A stretch of DNA of 18,904 nt from UMGS1502 sp045545435 (GTDB taxonomy: Bacteria; Actinomycetota; Coriobacteriia; Coriobacteriales; Eggerthellaceae): the NCBI GenBank assembly GCA_045545435.1, contig JAZQAV010000071.1:1-18904 (forward strand), read 5' to 3'. The first letter of the stretch is position 1. Every line of letters begins with the position of its first letter. The notes beneath the pieces are model-generated. The model was not told the DNA's origin, did no database searches, and saw only the letters and a list, made by a program, of their open reading frames with translations. This document shows, one piece after another, positions 7,567 to 13,305 of the stretch. A program made the translations under genes and the position numbers.

Positions 7567-7694
7567 CTACTCCTCGCCTTCAATGATGTACGCTGCTACA
7601 ATTTCGCCGTCTGTAGCGGTAAGGAAAGCACGCGCTTGAGCGAAGCAGTTATGTCGTTAGCATATTCGAAAACATCAATCGCGCGTTTTTGCAT
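7567..7694 (-). pseudogene. Short broken frame resembling a flavin-reductase N-terminus
   Basis: ATG 7694 has an excellent ribosome-binding site (GGAAGGGG, eight-base spacer). The zero frame gives MQKRAIDVFEYANDITASLK and then runs into RVLSLPLQTAKL and a stop at 7596. Shifting frame by one base after the lysine gives AFLTATDGEIVAAYIIEGEE and a stop at 7567, only nine bases before the next gene. The joined sequence follows the pattern of many flavin reductase N-termini (D-x-F-x-Y-A-x-x-I-x-x-x-L-K-x-G-x-x-L-T). I infer a one-base deletion in a short or already truncated gene. Alternatives: a genuine 32-residue peptide, or a sequencing error. Family assignment is tentative. Confidence 0.4.
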
Positions 7695-7753
7695 AACGCG
7701 TACCCCTTCCGTTTGAGAGTTTTCACGCTGGAACAAAATCAAGTCACATGCCG

Positions 7754-7799
7754 TTTATTGGCAAAACAATACCCCGTTCAGCCATGAGCTGCCAATAAA
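7754..7799. repeat. 10-bp inverted repeat upstream of the redox cluster
   Basis: TTTATTGGCA (7754-7763) and its exact reverse complement TGCCAATAAA (7790-7799) are separated by 26 bases. They lie 60-105 bases upstream of the first minus-strand start (7694). Placement suits a regulator binding site for the flavin-reductase/flavodoxin operon. It is too widely spaced and not T-tailed, so a terminator is unlikely. Confidence 0.5.
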
Positions 7800-7925
7800 T
7801 AATACAGTTGTTTAACTCTCGTTTACAAACGCCCAATGCGAGAACGTTCAGCCCTGCGCCCGTGCCACCGTGCAGTTCTCCGCCCGTTTGACAGGAGCCG
7901 CAATCAAGCAAGCATGAGCTTGCGG

Positions 7926-9848
7926 TTAGTCAAACGAGTAGCCGCGTATGACATCAATTGTTGAAGAGGGAACGTATTTCTCAAGCTGTGCGGTTGGACC
8001 TTCTGCCAATTTGCGAACAGCCGATGCCGAAATAGTTTCCCCTTCGTGAGTGAGCCTCGGGATTATGACGCACTCGATCCCATAATCGGTAAGCACTTTT
8101 TTCGAAATCGCGTTGAACTGCTTCATTTTGGGATTATGGACCTCATCTCCGAAAAAACGACAGGTTATACCCAGCGAAGGCGCTATTTTTGTCGCGAATA
8201 TTTCAAGATCGGCCATCGCGTTGCGTTCGAAATCATCCATGCTTCGCACGAAGTATTCCGGAAACACCGCCCGTGTTGCCTGGAAGGGTCCCGCAGGCGC
8301 AACAACCACATTTTCAAGCCCCGCCAAAGCCGCACACGTCATGGCGTAACGCTCCGCAAAGCTGAACAAGCCCATTTCTTCTTCGATCAACAGCAAAACG
8401 AGGCGATCGCAATGCGCGCGAGCATAATCGACCAAATAACGATGACCGAGCGTAAAAGGGTTGGCATGCATGCTAATGTTGCCCACACGCTCCTTGGGCG
8501 ATGCGTGCATGCCCCAAAAATAGCGATCGAGATAAAGGCGCTCAACGGCTTTCTGGCTCAGGGCAAGTTCGCTGTCGTTTGCACCATCCGCAGGCTTCAC
8601 AAGACCGGCCTTTTCTATCATTGCCCGCGATTGCAGCAATTTGAACAGTTCGATAGCGTAAATTCTGTTAACTCTGCTGTTACAATGGACGGCATCGTCG
8701 ACCAGCCATTCCGCCGGCACGTCATAGGCCTCCAGCACTTCATGCAAGTTGATTCCGTCGAAACCAGGAAAACGTTTTCCTTCAAAGAAAACCACAGCTG
8801 TATCGCCAGCCCTCATGGGCGTCGACATAATACGCGTCAGCTCGGAATAAGGAGTCTCCCAGCATCCGCAGTTAACTGCACGATACGGATAGCCATTTTC
8901 GTTGAGCAAGGCCTGCAGATTGCTCTCAATGGTATGAGCATCCTCCACATACGGCCCCACAACAACGCATGGTCCGAAGAAATAGATGGAGCTAGACGCG
9001 CTTTCCGGCTGGCCAACTGTCAGGCGTTCTCCATCTGCGATGTTAAAATAAGGAGTCGAGCAATCCTGCAAACGCGTAAACGAGTTCTGCTTCTCAATAA
9101 GAAACGGATGCGCTCCCACTTCTCGGGCGTATTCTGGCGTGCAAAGGTCGCCGTAAAAAGCTTGAGCATGCTGGGGTAGCACACGCACCCGCCCGTCGAC
9201 AAGCTCTCTTTTCTTCTTCTCCAAGGCTTCATACAGTGCGCTTTGGTAAGGCGTGCTCTGGCCCTGATCGTAGAGCATCACGACATTGATTCCGCGGTTT
9301 TTCAAATCGGAAAGCAAATCTTCAGCAGACGGCTCACTCATGGCCCTGATCAAATCGCAATAGGTTACCGAGCGCTCGTGCTCGTAGTAGGCATTTTGCA
9401 TGAGCAACAGTGCACGTGCGCCACGCCGCTCGTCCTCATCGGTAAATACAACGAACCAATCATGCGCGTAGGCTTTAGGTATCTGCCTCCAACTTATGCA
9501 ATCGCAACGGCATCCAAAACCGCTCAGTTTCTCTTTCCAGCGTTCGAACTGCTTCATCCGCTCAGTATTCTTTGTAACCGGCTTGACCAGCGCTATGCGC
9601 GCATGCTGCTCGAAGTATCGTTTTGCAAAGCGACTGCGATCCCAACCATCCCAATACTTCAGATAAAGCAAGTCGTCAAAACGGCTGAAAGCGCCTAAAA
9701 GCTTTCCCCCGTGATCAATGATGGGCAGAGCATGAATCTTGGATTGCGTCCTAAAGATCTCGCGGGCGCGCATGCACTCTTCTTTGCTCACGCTTTTGAA
9801 GCTGCGATTTATTTTTACGACCGTGCGCCCTGCATTCTTGGCTCGCAA
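7926..9848 (-). CDS. CBS / SGNH-like / citrate-lyase-ligase-like nucleotidyltransferase (C-terminal 640 residues of a split gene)
   Basis: Residues numbered from the TTG at 9848. About 10-66: second half of a CBS pair (INRSFKSVS, HALPIIDHGGKLLGAFSRFDDL), usually an adenosine-nucleotide sensor. About 100-285: unrecognised. About 285-405: a possible SGNH-hydrolase-like domain, with SIYFFGPCVVVG where GDSL proteins have F-G-D-S, EDAHTIESNLQALLNENGY, and a late D-x-x-H-like block (LVDDAVHCN). About 455-625: a nucleotidyltransferase domain like citrate lyase ligase (CitC), with NPFTLGHRYLVDYA carrying the T-x-G-H form of the HxGH motif, LFSFAERYAM, AVFPEYF, FFGDEV and ISASAVRKL (the ISSTxxR equivalent). 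No citrate lyase subunit genes are nearby, so the true substrate is unknown. The frame starts within the tail of the 9815-10012 frame and has no good ribosome-binding site, which points to a frameshifted gene of about 700 residues. Confidence 0.8.
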   Translation of the reverse strand: MRAKNAGRTVVKINRSFKSVSKEECMRAREIFRTQSKIHALPIIDHGGKLLGAFSRFDDLLYLKYWDGWDRSRFAKRYFEQHARIALVKPVTKNTERMKQFERWKEKLSGFGCRCDCISWRQIPKAYAHDWFVVFTDEDERRGARALLLMQNAYYEHERSVTYCDLIRAMSEPSAEDLLSDLKNRGINVVMLYDQGQSTPYQSALYEALEKKKRELVDGRVRVLPQHAQAFYGDLCTPEYAREVGAHPFLIEKQNSFTRLQDCSTPYFNIADGERLTVGQPESASSSIYFFGPCVVVGPYVEDAHTIESNLQALLNENGYPYRAVNCGCWETPYSELTRIMSTPMRAGDTAVVFFEGKRFPGFDGINLHEVLEAYDVPAEWLVDDAVHCNSRVNRIYAIELFKLLQSRAMIEKAGLVKPADGANDSELALSQKAVERLYLDRYFWGMHASPKERVGNISMHANPFTLGHRYLVDYARAHCDRLVLLLIEEEMGLFSFAERYAMTCAALAGLENVVVAPAGPFQATRAVFPEYFVRSMDDFERNAMADLEIFATKIAPSLGITCRFFGDEVHNPKMKQFNAISKKVLTDYGIECVIIPRLTHEGETISASAVRKLAEGPTAQLEKYVPSSTIDVIRGYSFD

Positions 9849-10012
9849 ATGTCACCCAGACTGACAATGCCATACAACTTCCCCAGCCGCTCGATATAAA
9901 CAATGTCGGAAAAGTGCTGCTCCAAACTCTGCTGCAAGGACCCAAAAGAAACGCTGCGCTCGGACCCCAACAAATCAATCCGCGGCAAATCGCATGCCTT
10001 TACGAATATCAT
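9815..10012 (-). pseudogene. Frameshifted N-terminal piece (first CBS motif) of the same gene
   Basis: From ATG 10012 (AGG two bases upstream; an in-frame stop lies just before) the 65-residue frame ends at 9815. It contains SLQQSLEQHFSDIVYIERLG and KLYGIVSLGDI, a typical first CBS motif. The complementary second CBS motif continues in the next frame from about 9830 downwards. A single missing base between about 9850 and 9815 explains both pieces. No slippery heptamer precedes the stop, so programmed -1 frameshifting is unlikely. It could be a natural inactivating deletion, an assembly error, or a reinitiating two-part gene. Confidence 0.65.
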
Positions 10013-10132
10013 GACCTACACGACTCTCATTCCGCTTTCGCGCAACATGCTGGATTGCTCTTTCACGCATAGGCTTAAAGCAGAATACACGAGAAGAGAT
10101 ATCTAGGAATGCTGTTATTTATGACTTATTCT

Positions 10133-10162
10133 ATTATATTTTAAAACGCGAAAAGCCGTCGA
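10133..10162 (-). promoter_or_regulatory. Promoter of the split CBS/nucleotidyltransferase gene
   Basis: On the minus strand, TCGACG (10162-10157), an 18-base spacer and a perfect TATAAT (10138-10133). The start would fall near 10126, giving a leader of about 115 bases before ATG 10012. Confidence 0.55.
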
Positions 10163-10255
10163 GTAAAGGACATAATTGCTGATTAGCGACTTAAAAGTAT
10201 TGCCATCTCATCTAGGAAGATTTGTAGAATCATCTTTGAATACGAAGGTTTTTGA

Positions 10256-10369
10256 TCAGTCTTCTATTGTTCTGAGCAAATTCTGTTTGCATTTTACGCT
10301 GTACTGCAAGGTATAGGATGCGACTCCGGCATCCATCGCGTTTTGTATTTCCGCCATCTCTGTTTGCAT
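10256..10369 (-). CDS. Possible 37-residue protein
   Basis: The frame reads MQTEMAEIQNAMDAGVAS and so on, ending NLLRTIED before a TGA. It has no stop for about 53 codons if extended upstream into the 3' end of rlmD (GTG at 10417). The composition (alternating Glu/Gln/Met and hydrophobic residues) looks like an amphipathic helix. It vaguely recalls short motility-associated YjfB-like proteins, but I cannot assign it. The ribosome-binding site is weak (GGA immediately before the ATG), so it could equally be the tail of a decayed gene. It follows rlmD on the same strand. Confidence 0.25.
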   Translation of the reverse strand: MQTEMAEIQNAMDAGVASYTLQYSVKCKQNLLRTIED

Positions 10370-10392
10370 TTCCGCAACTTGAAGTTGCAGTT

Positions 10393-11757
10393 TTATTTTT
10401 GGCGGTTCAAGCAGCACACCGTCTCAATGTGGTCGGTGTGCGGGAACATGTCAACAGGTATTACCGTTTGCACGTTGTAGCCGCGTTTTTGCAGGTACGC
10501 ACAGTCGCGCACCTGGGTATGCGGGTTGCAAGAAATATACACCGCGCGCGCGGGCGATAGTGCGACAAGCGCATCCATGAACTCTTCGGTAGATCCCGCG
10601 CGCGGAGGATCCATGAACACCACCAGGTTATCCTTTTGCAGCTGAGCACCCTCTTCGCGCCCCGTTGCAAGCTCGCGCATGAACGCAGAAGCGTCGTCCG
10701 CCACAAATCGAGCGTTCTCTATACCGTTATGCCGCGCGTTTTCACGCGCATCGCGTATAGCCGACGCCACGGAATCAACGCCGGTAACCGAGCGCGCACC
10801 CTGCGAAGCCGCCACCAGACCAATGGTTCCCGTTCCGCAATACGCGTCAATGGCATCTTGCGTGCCGTCAAGCGCCGCCAAGTTTATTGCGGTTTGATAC
10901 AAAACTTCGGTCTGAATGGCGTTCACCTGGTAAAACGACTGCGAAGAAATCCTAAAGCTAAGGCCGCACAACGTGTCGAGGATAAACCCGGGTCCGTACA
11001 GACGCTGCTCACGCTCGCCCAGGATCACATTCGTTTGGCGCGTGTTCACGTTTTGCACGATGGTGGTAATAAACGGACAGCGTCGTACCAGCTCACGGCA
11101 GAACGCGCGCGACGAAGGAAATGCCTCGCCGTTGGTAACCAGCGTCACCAAAACCTCTCCGCTGTTATGACCGCAGCGCACCACCACATGACGCAAAAAG
11201 CCAACGTTCGCATCCTCGTCGTAGGGCTCTATCCCAAATGAGCCCATCAGGCGTTTCACTTCGCGTACAACCTGCTTTGCCTGCTGGTTTTCGATAAGAC
11301 AGCCGTCGGTATCAATTATGCGATGCGAATTTGCCGCATACATTCCCGTGAGGATTTGATAGCGTGCACCGCGCTTGCCATCCGCCAAGCGCTTGCCACG
11401 TGCGAACGGCGCGATCACCTTGTTGCGATAGTAATAGGGCTCATCCATGCCCACAACGGGTTGCACCAGCGTGTGCGCTTTGTCAGCGGATACGAGCCCC
11501 GCATCGACGAACAACTGGCGAACCTCTGCCGCTTTGCGCGCTAGCTGCTGCTCGTACGGCTGAGCAATATGCTGACAAGCGCCGCAGCGTGCGCTTGCGC
11601 CACAGGGGTCGTTCGAGCGAGCATCGACGCTGCGCGCAGATGCGGATTTGTCCGCACGCAAGGGTTTGTCTGTGTGCGCAGCATTATGTGAGCGCTTTCG
11701 CATGGGTTTCGCCTTGGGCGCGCCCTTTTTATGTGCCGTTTTCTTAGGCGTTGCCAT
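10393..11757 (-). CDS. rlmD: 23S rRNA (uracil-C5)-methyltransferase, RlmD/RumA type
   Basis: Methylates a uridine of 23S rRNA (U1939 in E. coli numbering) at C5 using S-adenosylmethionine. Counting from ATG 11757, the iron-sulfur cysteines are C52, C58 and C61 (C-x5-C-x2-C in PCGASARCGACQ), with the fourth in IDTDGCLIE. The AdoMet motif region is IDAYCGTGTIGLVAA. MDPPRAG is the catalytic DPPR loop, C410 in YISCNP is the nucleophile, and E445 in PHTDHIETV the general base. 454 residues. Odd: the TRAM RNA-binding domain normally ahead of the cluster is missing; instead there are about 50 Lys/Arg/Ala-rich residues. ATG 11757 (AAGG eight bases upstream) is preferred over GTG 11766. RlmCD-type dual specificity cannot be excluded. 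Confidence 0.9.
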   Translation of the reverse strand: MATPKKTAHKKGAPKAKPMRKRSHNAAHTDKPLRADKSASARSVDARSNDPCGASARCGACQHIAQPYEQQLARKAAEVRQLFVDAGLVSADKAHTLVQPVVGMDEPYYYRNKVIAPFARGKRLADGKRGARYQILTGMYAANSHRIIDTDGCLIENQQAKQVVREVKRLMGSFGIEPYDEDANVGFLRHVVVRCGHNSGEVLVTLVTNGEAFPSSRAFCRELVRRCPFITTIVQNVNTRQTNVILGEREQRLYGPGFILDTLCGLSFRISSQSFYQVNAIQTEVLYQTAINLAALDGTQDAIDAYCGTGTIGLVAASQGARSVTGVDSVASAIRDARENARHNGIENARFVADDASAFMRELATGREEGAQLQKDNLVVFMDPPRAGSTEEFMDALVALSPARAVYISCNPHTQVRDCAYLQKRGYNVQTVIPVDMFPHTDHIETVCCLNRQK

Positions 11758-11967
11758 GGTAGCCACCTTGTACGAAACCCTTGTTACCTACGCTATTGTA
11801 ATCGTTCGCGGCGCACCTGCGCGTTTGGGGCGCCTTAACTGGAGGAAGAGCATAACCTGTTTTTGACGCATCCGTTTCGAAACGGCAACCAAGATTATCA
11901 TTTATTCTCTTTTGCTGCGCTGCAAGGTATCATTGAAACTGTCATTACAGGTCGAGCACAAGATGGC

Positions 11968-11981
11968 AAACCGCGCGGTTT
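11968..11981. repeat. 14-bp perfect palindrome upstream of the holin-like gene
   Basis: AAACCGCGCGGTTT lies about 57 bases before ATG 12038. It could be an operator, or fold as a 5-bp stem with a GCGC loop in the leader RNA. No clear promoter was found around it. Confidence 0.45.
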
Positions 11982-12037
11982 TCCAAACGAGTGCGCACAA
12001 CGTTAAACAAGATCTTTGGGACCTGAAGGAGATGCGC

Positions 12038-12400
12038 ATGAATTTTCTCATTAGTTGGATGGTTACCGCTGTTGCCTGCGCAGCAGCAATATGGATCGTG
12101 CCCGGCGTTTCCATTGACGGCGGAATCCTTCCCCTTATTATGTTCGCCCTGGTATTCGCGCTCATCAACGCCAGCATAAAGCCGTTCCTCCAGCTTATAA
12201 GCTTCCCTATCACGGTCCTCACGTTGGGATTCTTCTACCTGGTGGTCAACACGGTGCTGCTGTACCTCTCGGCCTGGCTCGCCAACGTGCTGTTTGGTGC
12301 CGGAGTTAACATCTACAGCTTCGGCAGCGCACTTATAGGCAGCATCGTCATAAGCATCGTGTCGTCAATCGTCAACGGCATTGTGGGGCCGGAGGCATAA
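12038..12400 (+). CDS. YvlD / phage-holin-4 family membrane protein
   Basis: A 120-residue inner-membrane protein with four hydrophobic helices: FLISWMVTAVACAAAIWIV, ILPLIMFALVFALINA, a long FYLVVNTVLLYLSAWLANVLF, and a C-terminal SALIGSIVISIVSSIVNGIV. The loop SIKPFLQLISFPITVLTLGFF is the family's signature. Despite the name these are chromosomal proteins in many Gram-positive bacteria, of unsettled function, possibly linked to the envelope stress response. ATG 12038 has AAGGAG six bases upstream; the longer frame from 11912 lacks such a site. The next gene follows after 93 bases on the same strand. Confidence 0.88.
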   Translation: MNFLISWMVTAVACAAAIWIVPGVSIDGGILPLIMFALVFALINASIKPFLQLISFPITVLTLGFFYLVVNTVLLYLSAWLANVLFGAGVNIYSFGSALIGSIVISIVSSIVNGIVGPEA

Positions 12401-12420
12401 GCAATCCGAAACCCCGCGCA

Positions 12421-12446
12421 TGCTCGCAAGAAGCTTCACGCGAGCA
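12421..12446 (+). other. Hairpin between the holin-like and 159-residue genes
   Basis: TGCTCGC (12421-12427) pairs with GCGAGCA (12440-12446), and the 12-base loop contains a further GAAGCTTC palindrome. No T-run follows, so partial attenuation or RNA stability is more likely than full termination. Confidence 0.4.
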
Positions 12447-12493
12447 ACCGCATACGCACATGAACAGCGCTTTTTCAGAAAGGCAGGTCTAGT

Positions 12494-12973
12494 ATGAGCG
12501 ACGACGTTATCGACAAACTGTTCGGCAAAGATGCACGCAAATCTGCCGACAATCCGTACGTCGAGCTTGTGGGTGCCGAATACAGCGACTCGGGCAACAT
12601 GCTGGGCAATTTGTACGTTGTGGAAGTTAAACGCCAAGCTGATGGCAGCCTCGCAGTTGAAAAGCGCGTAGCGCAAATGCACAGCGACCCCATTGAAGTA
12701 AGCACCTATCCCGCTGACGGCGATCTTTTGGACCGCATCGATAGCATCGTAACGGCAGCTGGTGCGAAAACCTGGGGGGAGCTTCCGCCCAGCGAGCTCA
12801 TCGCGCACGATGCCTCAACGCCCTTGGTAAGGTTGAGCTATCGCACTAGCGAAGGCTTCCCTGAATTCCTTACCATATCCTCCGCCAATGCGCTGCCCGA
12901 AGGCGGACGTGAAGCCCTTTATGCCATTCGCGACCTCATAGAATCGTACGCAACGGAAGCTAATCGGCTGTAA
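12494..12973 (+). CDS. Unrecognised acidic soluble protein, 159 residues
   Basis: I do not recognise this family. ATG 12494 is preceded by AAAGGCAGG with a six-base spacer. The protein starts MSDDVIDKLFGKDARKSADN and has no signal peptide, membrane helix or cysteine. Segments that look like alternating strands and helices are YSDSGNMLGNLYVVEVK (about 31-47), LVRLSYRTSEGFPEFLTISS (about 111-130) and a final helix ALYAIRDLIESYATEANRL. It looks like a single small alpha/beta domain. It follows the membrane protein gene after 93 bases with a hairpin between, so it may be co-transcribed. Coding is well supported by codon pattern and start site; function unknown. Confidence 0.8.
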   Translation: MSDDVIDKLFGKDARKSADNPYVELVGAEYSDSGNMLGNLYVVEVKRQADGSLAVEKRVAQMHSDPIEVSTYPADGDLLDRIDSIVTAAGAKTWGELPPSELIAHDASTPLVRLSYRTSEGFPEFLTISSANALPEGGREALYAIRDLIESYATEANRL

Positions 12974-13031
12974 GCGATAATAAGGCAACTATCTCAGCAT
13001 AAGCATAGCGAGATTCCTTTGAGAAACCCGC

Positions 13032-13075
13032 GAGCCGCCTCCGATTTTCTTGGATAGAAGAAGCGGGGGTGGCTC
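13032..13075 (+). terminator. Long hairpin, probable transcript end of the 159-residue gene
   Basis: GAGCCGCCTCCG (13032-13043) pairs with CGGGGGTGGCTC (13064-13075) over 12 bp with two G-T wobbles. The loop adds an inner TTCTT/AAGAA stem around GGATAG. It is followed by TTCTGCTC, not a true T-run, so it may be a processed 3' end or a structured RNA rather than a textbook terminator. Confidence 0.45.
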
Positions 13076-13227
13076 TTCTGCTCAATGGGGCCTCGCTGTT
13101 ATAAAAGAGCGAATCATTGATAGCTTTCTCTCACGTTTGCAGCATGCGCGTTTCCCATGAAAGCCATGGATATGGCGCCTATATAACATTTTATTGACTA
13201 AACTTTAAATTTGAGTGTTCGACTTAC

Positions 13228-13257
13228 TTAACACTGTTATTCTTTGTACGCTATATT
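13228..13257 (+). promoter_or_regulatory. Promoter of the giant ABC transporter gene
   Basis: TTAACA (13228-13233), an 18-base spacer and TATATT (13252-13257), about 48 bases before ATG 13306. It sits in an AT-rich stretch that would suit a regulator or H-NS-like silencer, but no clear operator palindrome was found. Confidence 0.6.
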
Positions 13258-13305
13258 TCAGTCATCGGTTTTCTAATAGACCTTTATACACCGTAAGGAA
13301 ACCAC

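Larger units (their letters stand above)
10013..10392. other. 380-base AT-rich gap with promoter and a possible mini-gene
   Basis: Between the split nucleotidyltransferase gene and rlmD. It holds a minus-strand promoter (10133-10162), a 37-codon candidate frame (10256-10369, minus), and two hairpins: GGATGC/GCATCC (10316-10334) and GCAACT/AGTTGC (10374-10388). The second is followed on the plus strand by AGTTTTATTTTT. The 13-mer TCTGTTTGCATTT occurs twice, about 78 bases apart. Bases 10090-10320 are clearly more AT-rich than the flanking genes. Confidence 0.6.
12974..13305. other. 332-base structured intergenic region before the ABC transporter
   Basis: No protein frame of note. The first half holds a long hairpin (13032-13075). 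The second half, from about 13180, is strongly AT-rich and carries the promoter of the ABC transporter (13228-13257) and an AAGGAA ribosome-binding site at about 13295. Between them, 13080-13180 shows no element I can name. Confidence 0.6.

Noticed and set aside
7908..7923. GCAAGC/GCTTGC hairpin after the split gene as a terminator
   Set aside because: The 6-bp stem is followed by TTGATTGC on the minus strand with no T-run, and it competes with another possible pairing.
8046..9179. 377-codon open frame on the plus strand
   Set aside because: It is antisense to the conserved SGNH-like and nucleotidyltransferase regions, has no ribosome-binding site and shows no recognisable domain.
9815..9848. 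Programmed -1 frameshift in the split gene
   Set aside because: No X-XXY-YYZ slippery heptamer is found before the stop; the only A-run lies after it.
7926..9848. Citrate lyase ligase (citC) in a citrate fermentation operon
   Set aside because: Only the C-terminal domain resembles CitC; there are no citD/E/F/X/G genes around it, and extra domains are present.
12038..12400. Prophage holin marking a phage remnant
   Set aside because: The family is widespread on chromosomes, and no lysin, capsid, integrase or attachment site is nearby.
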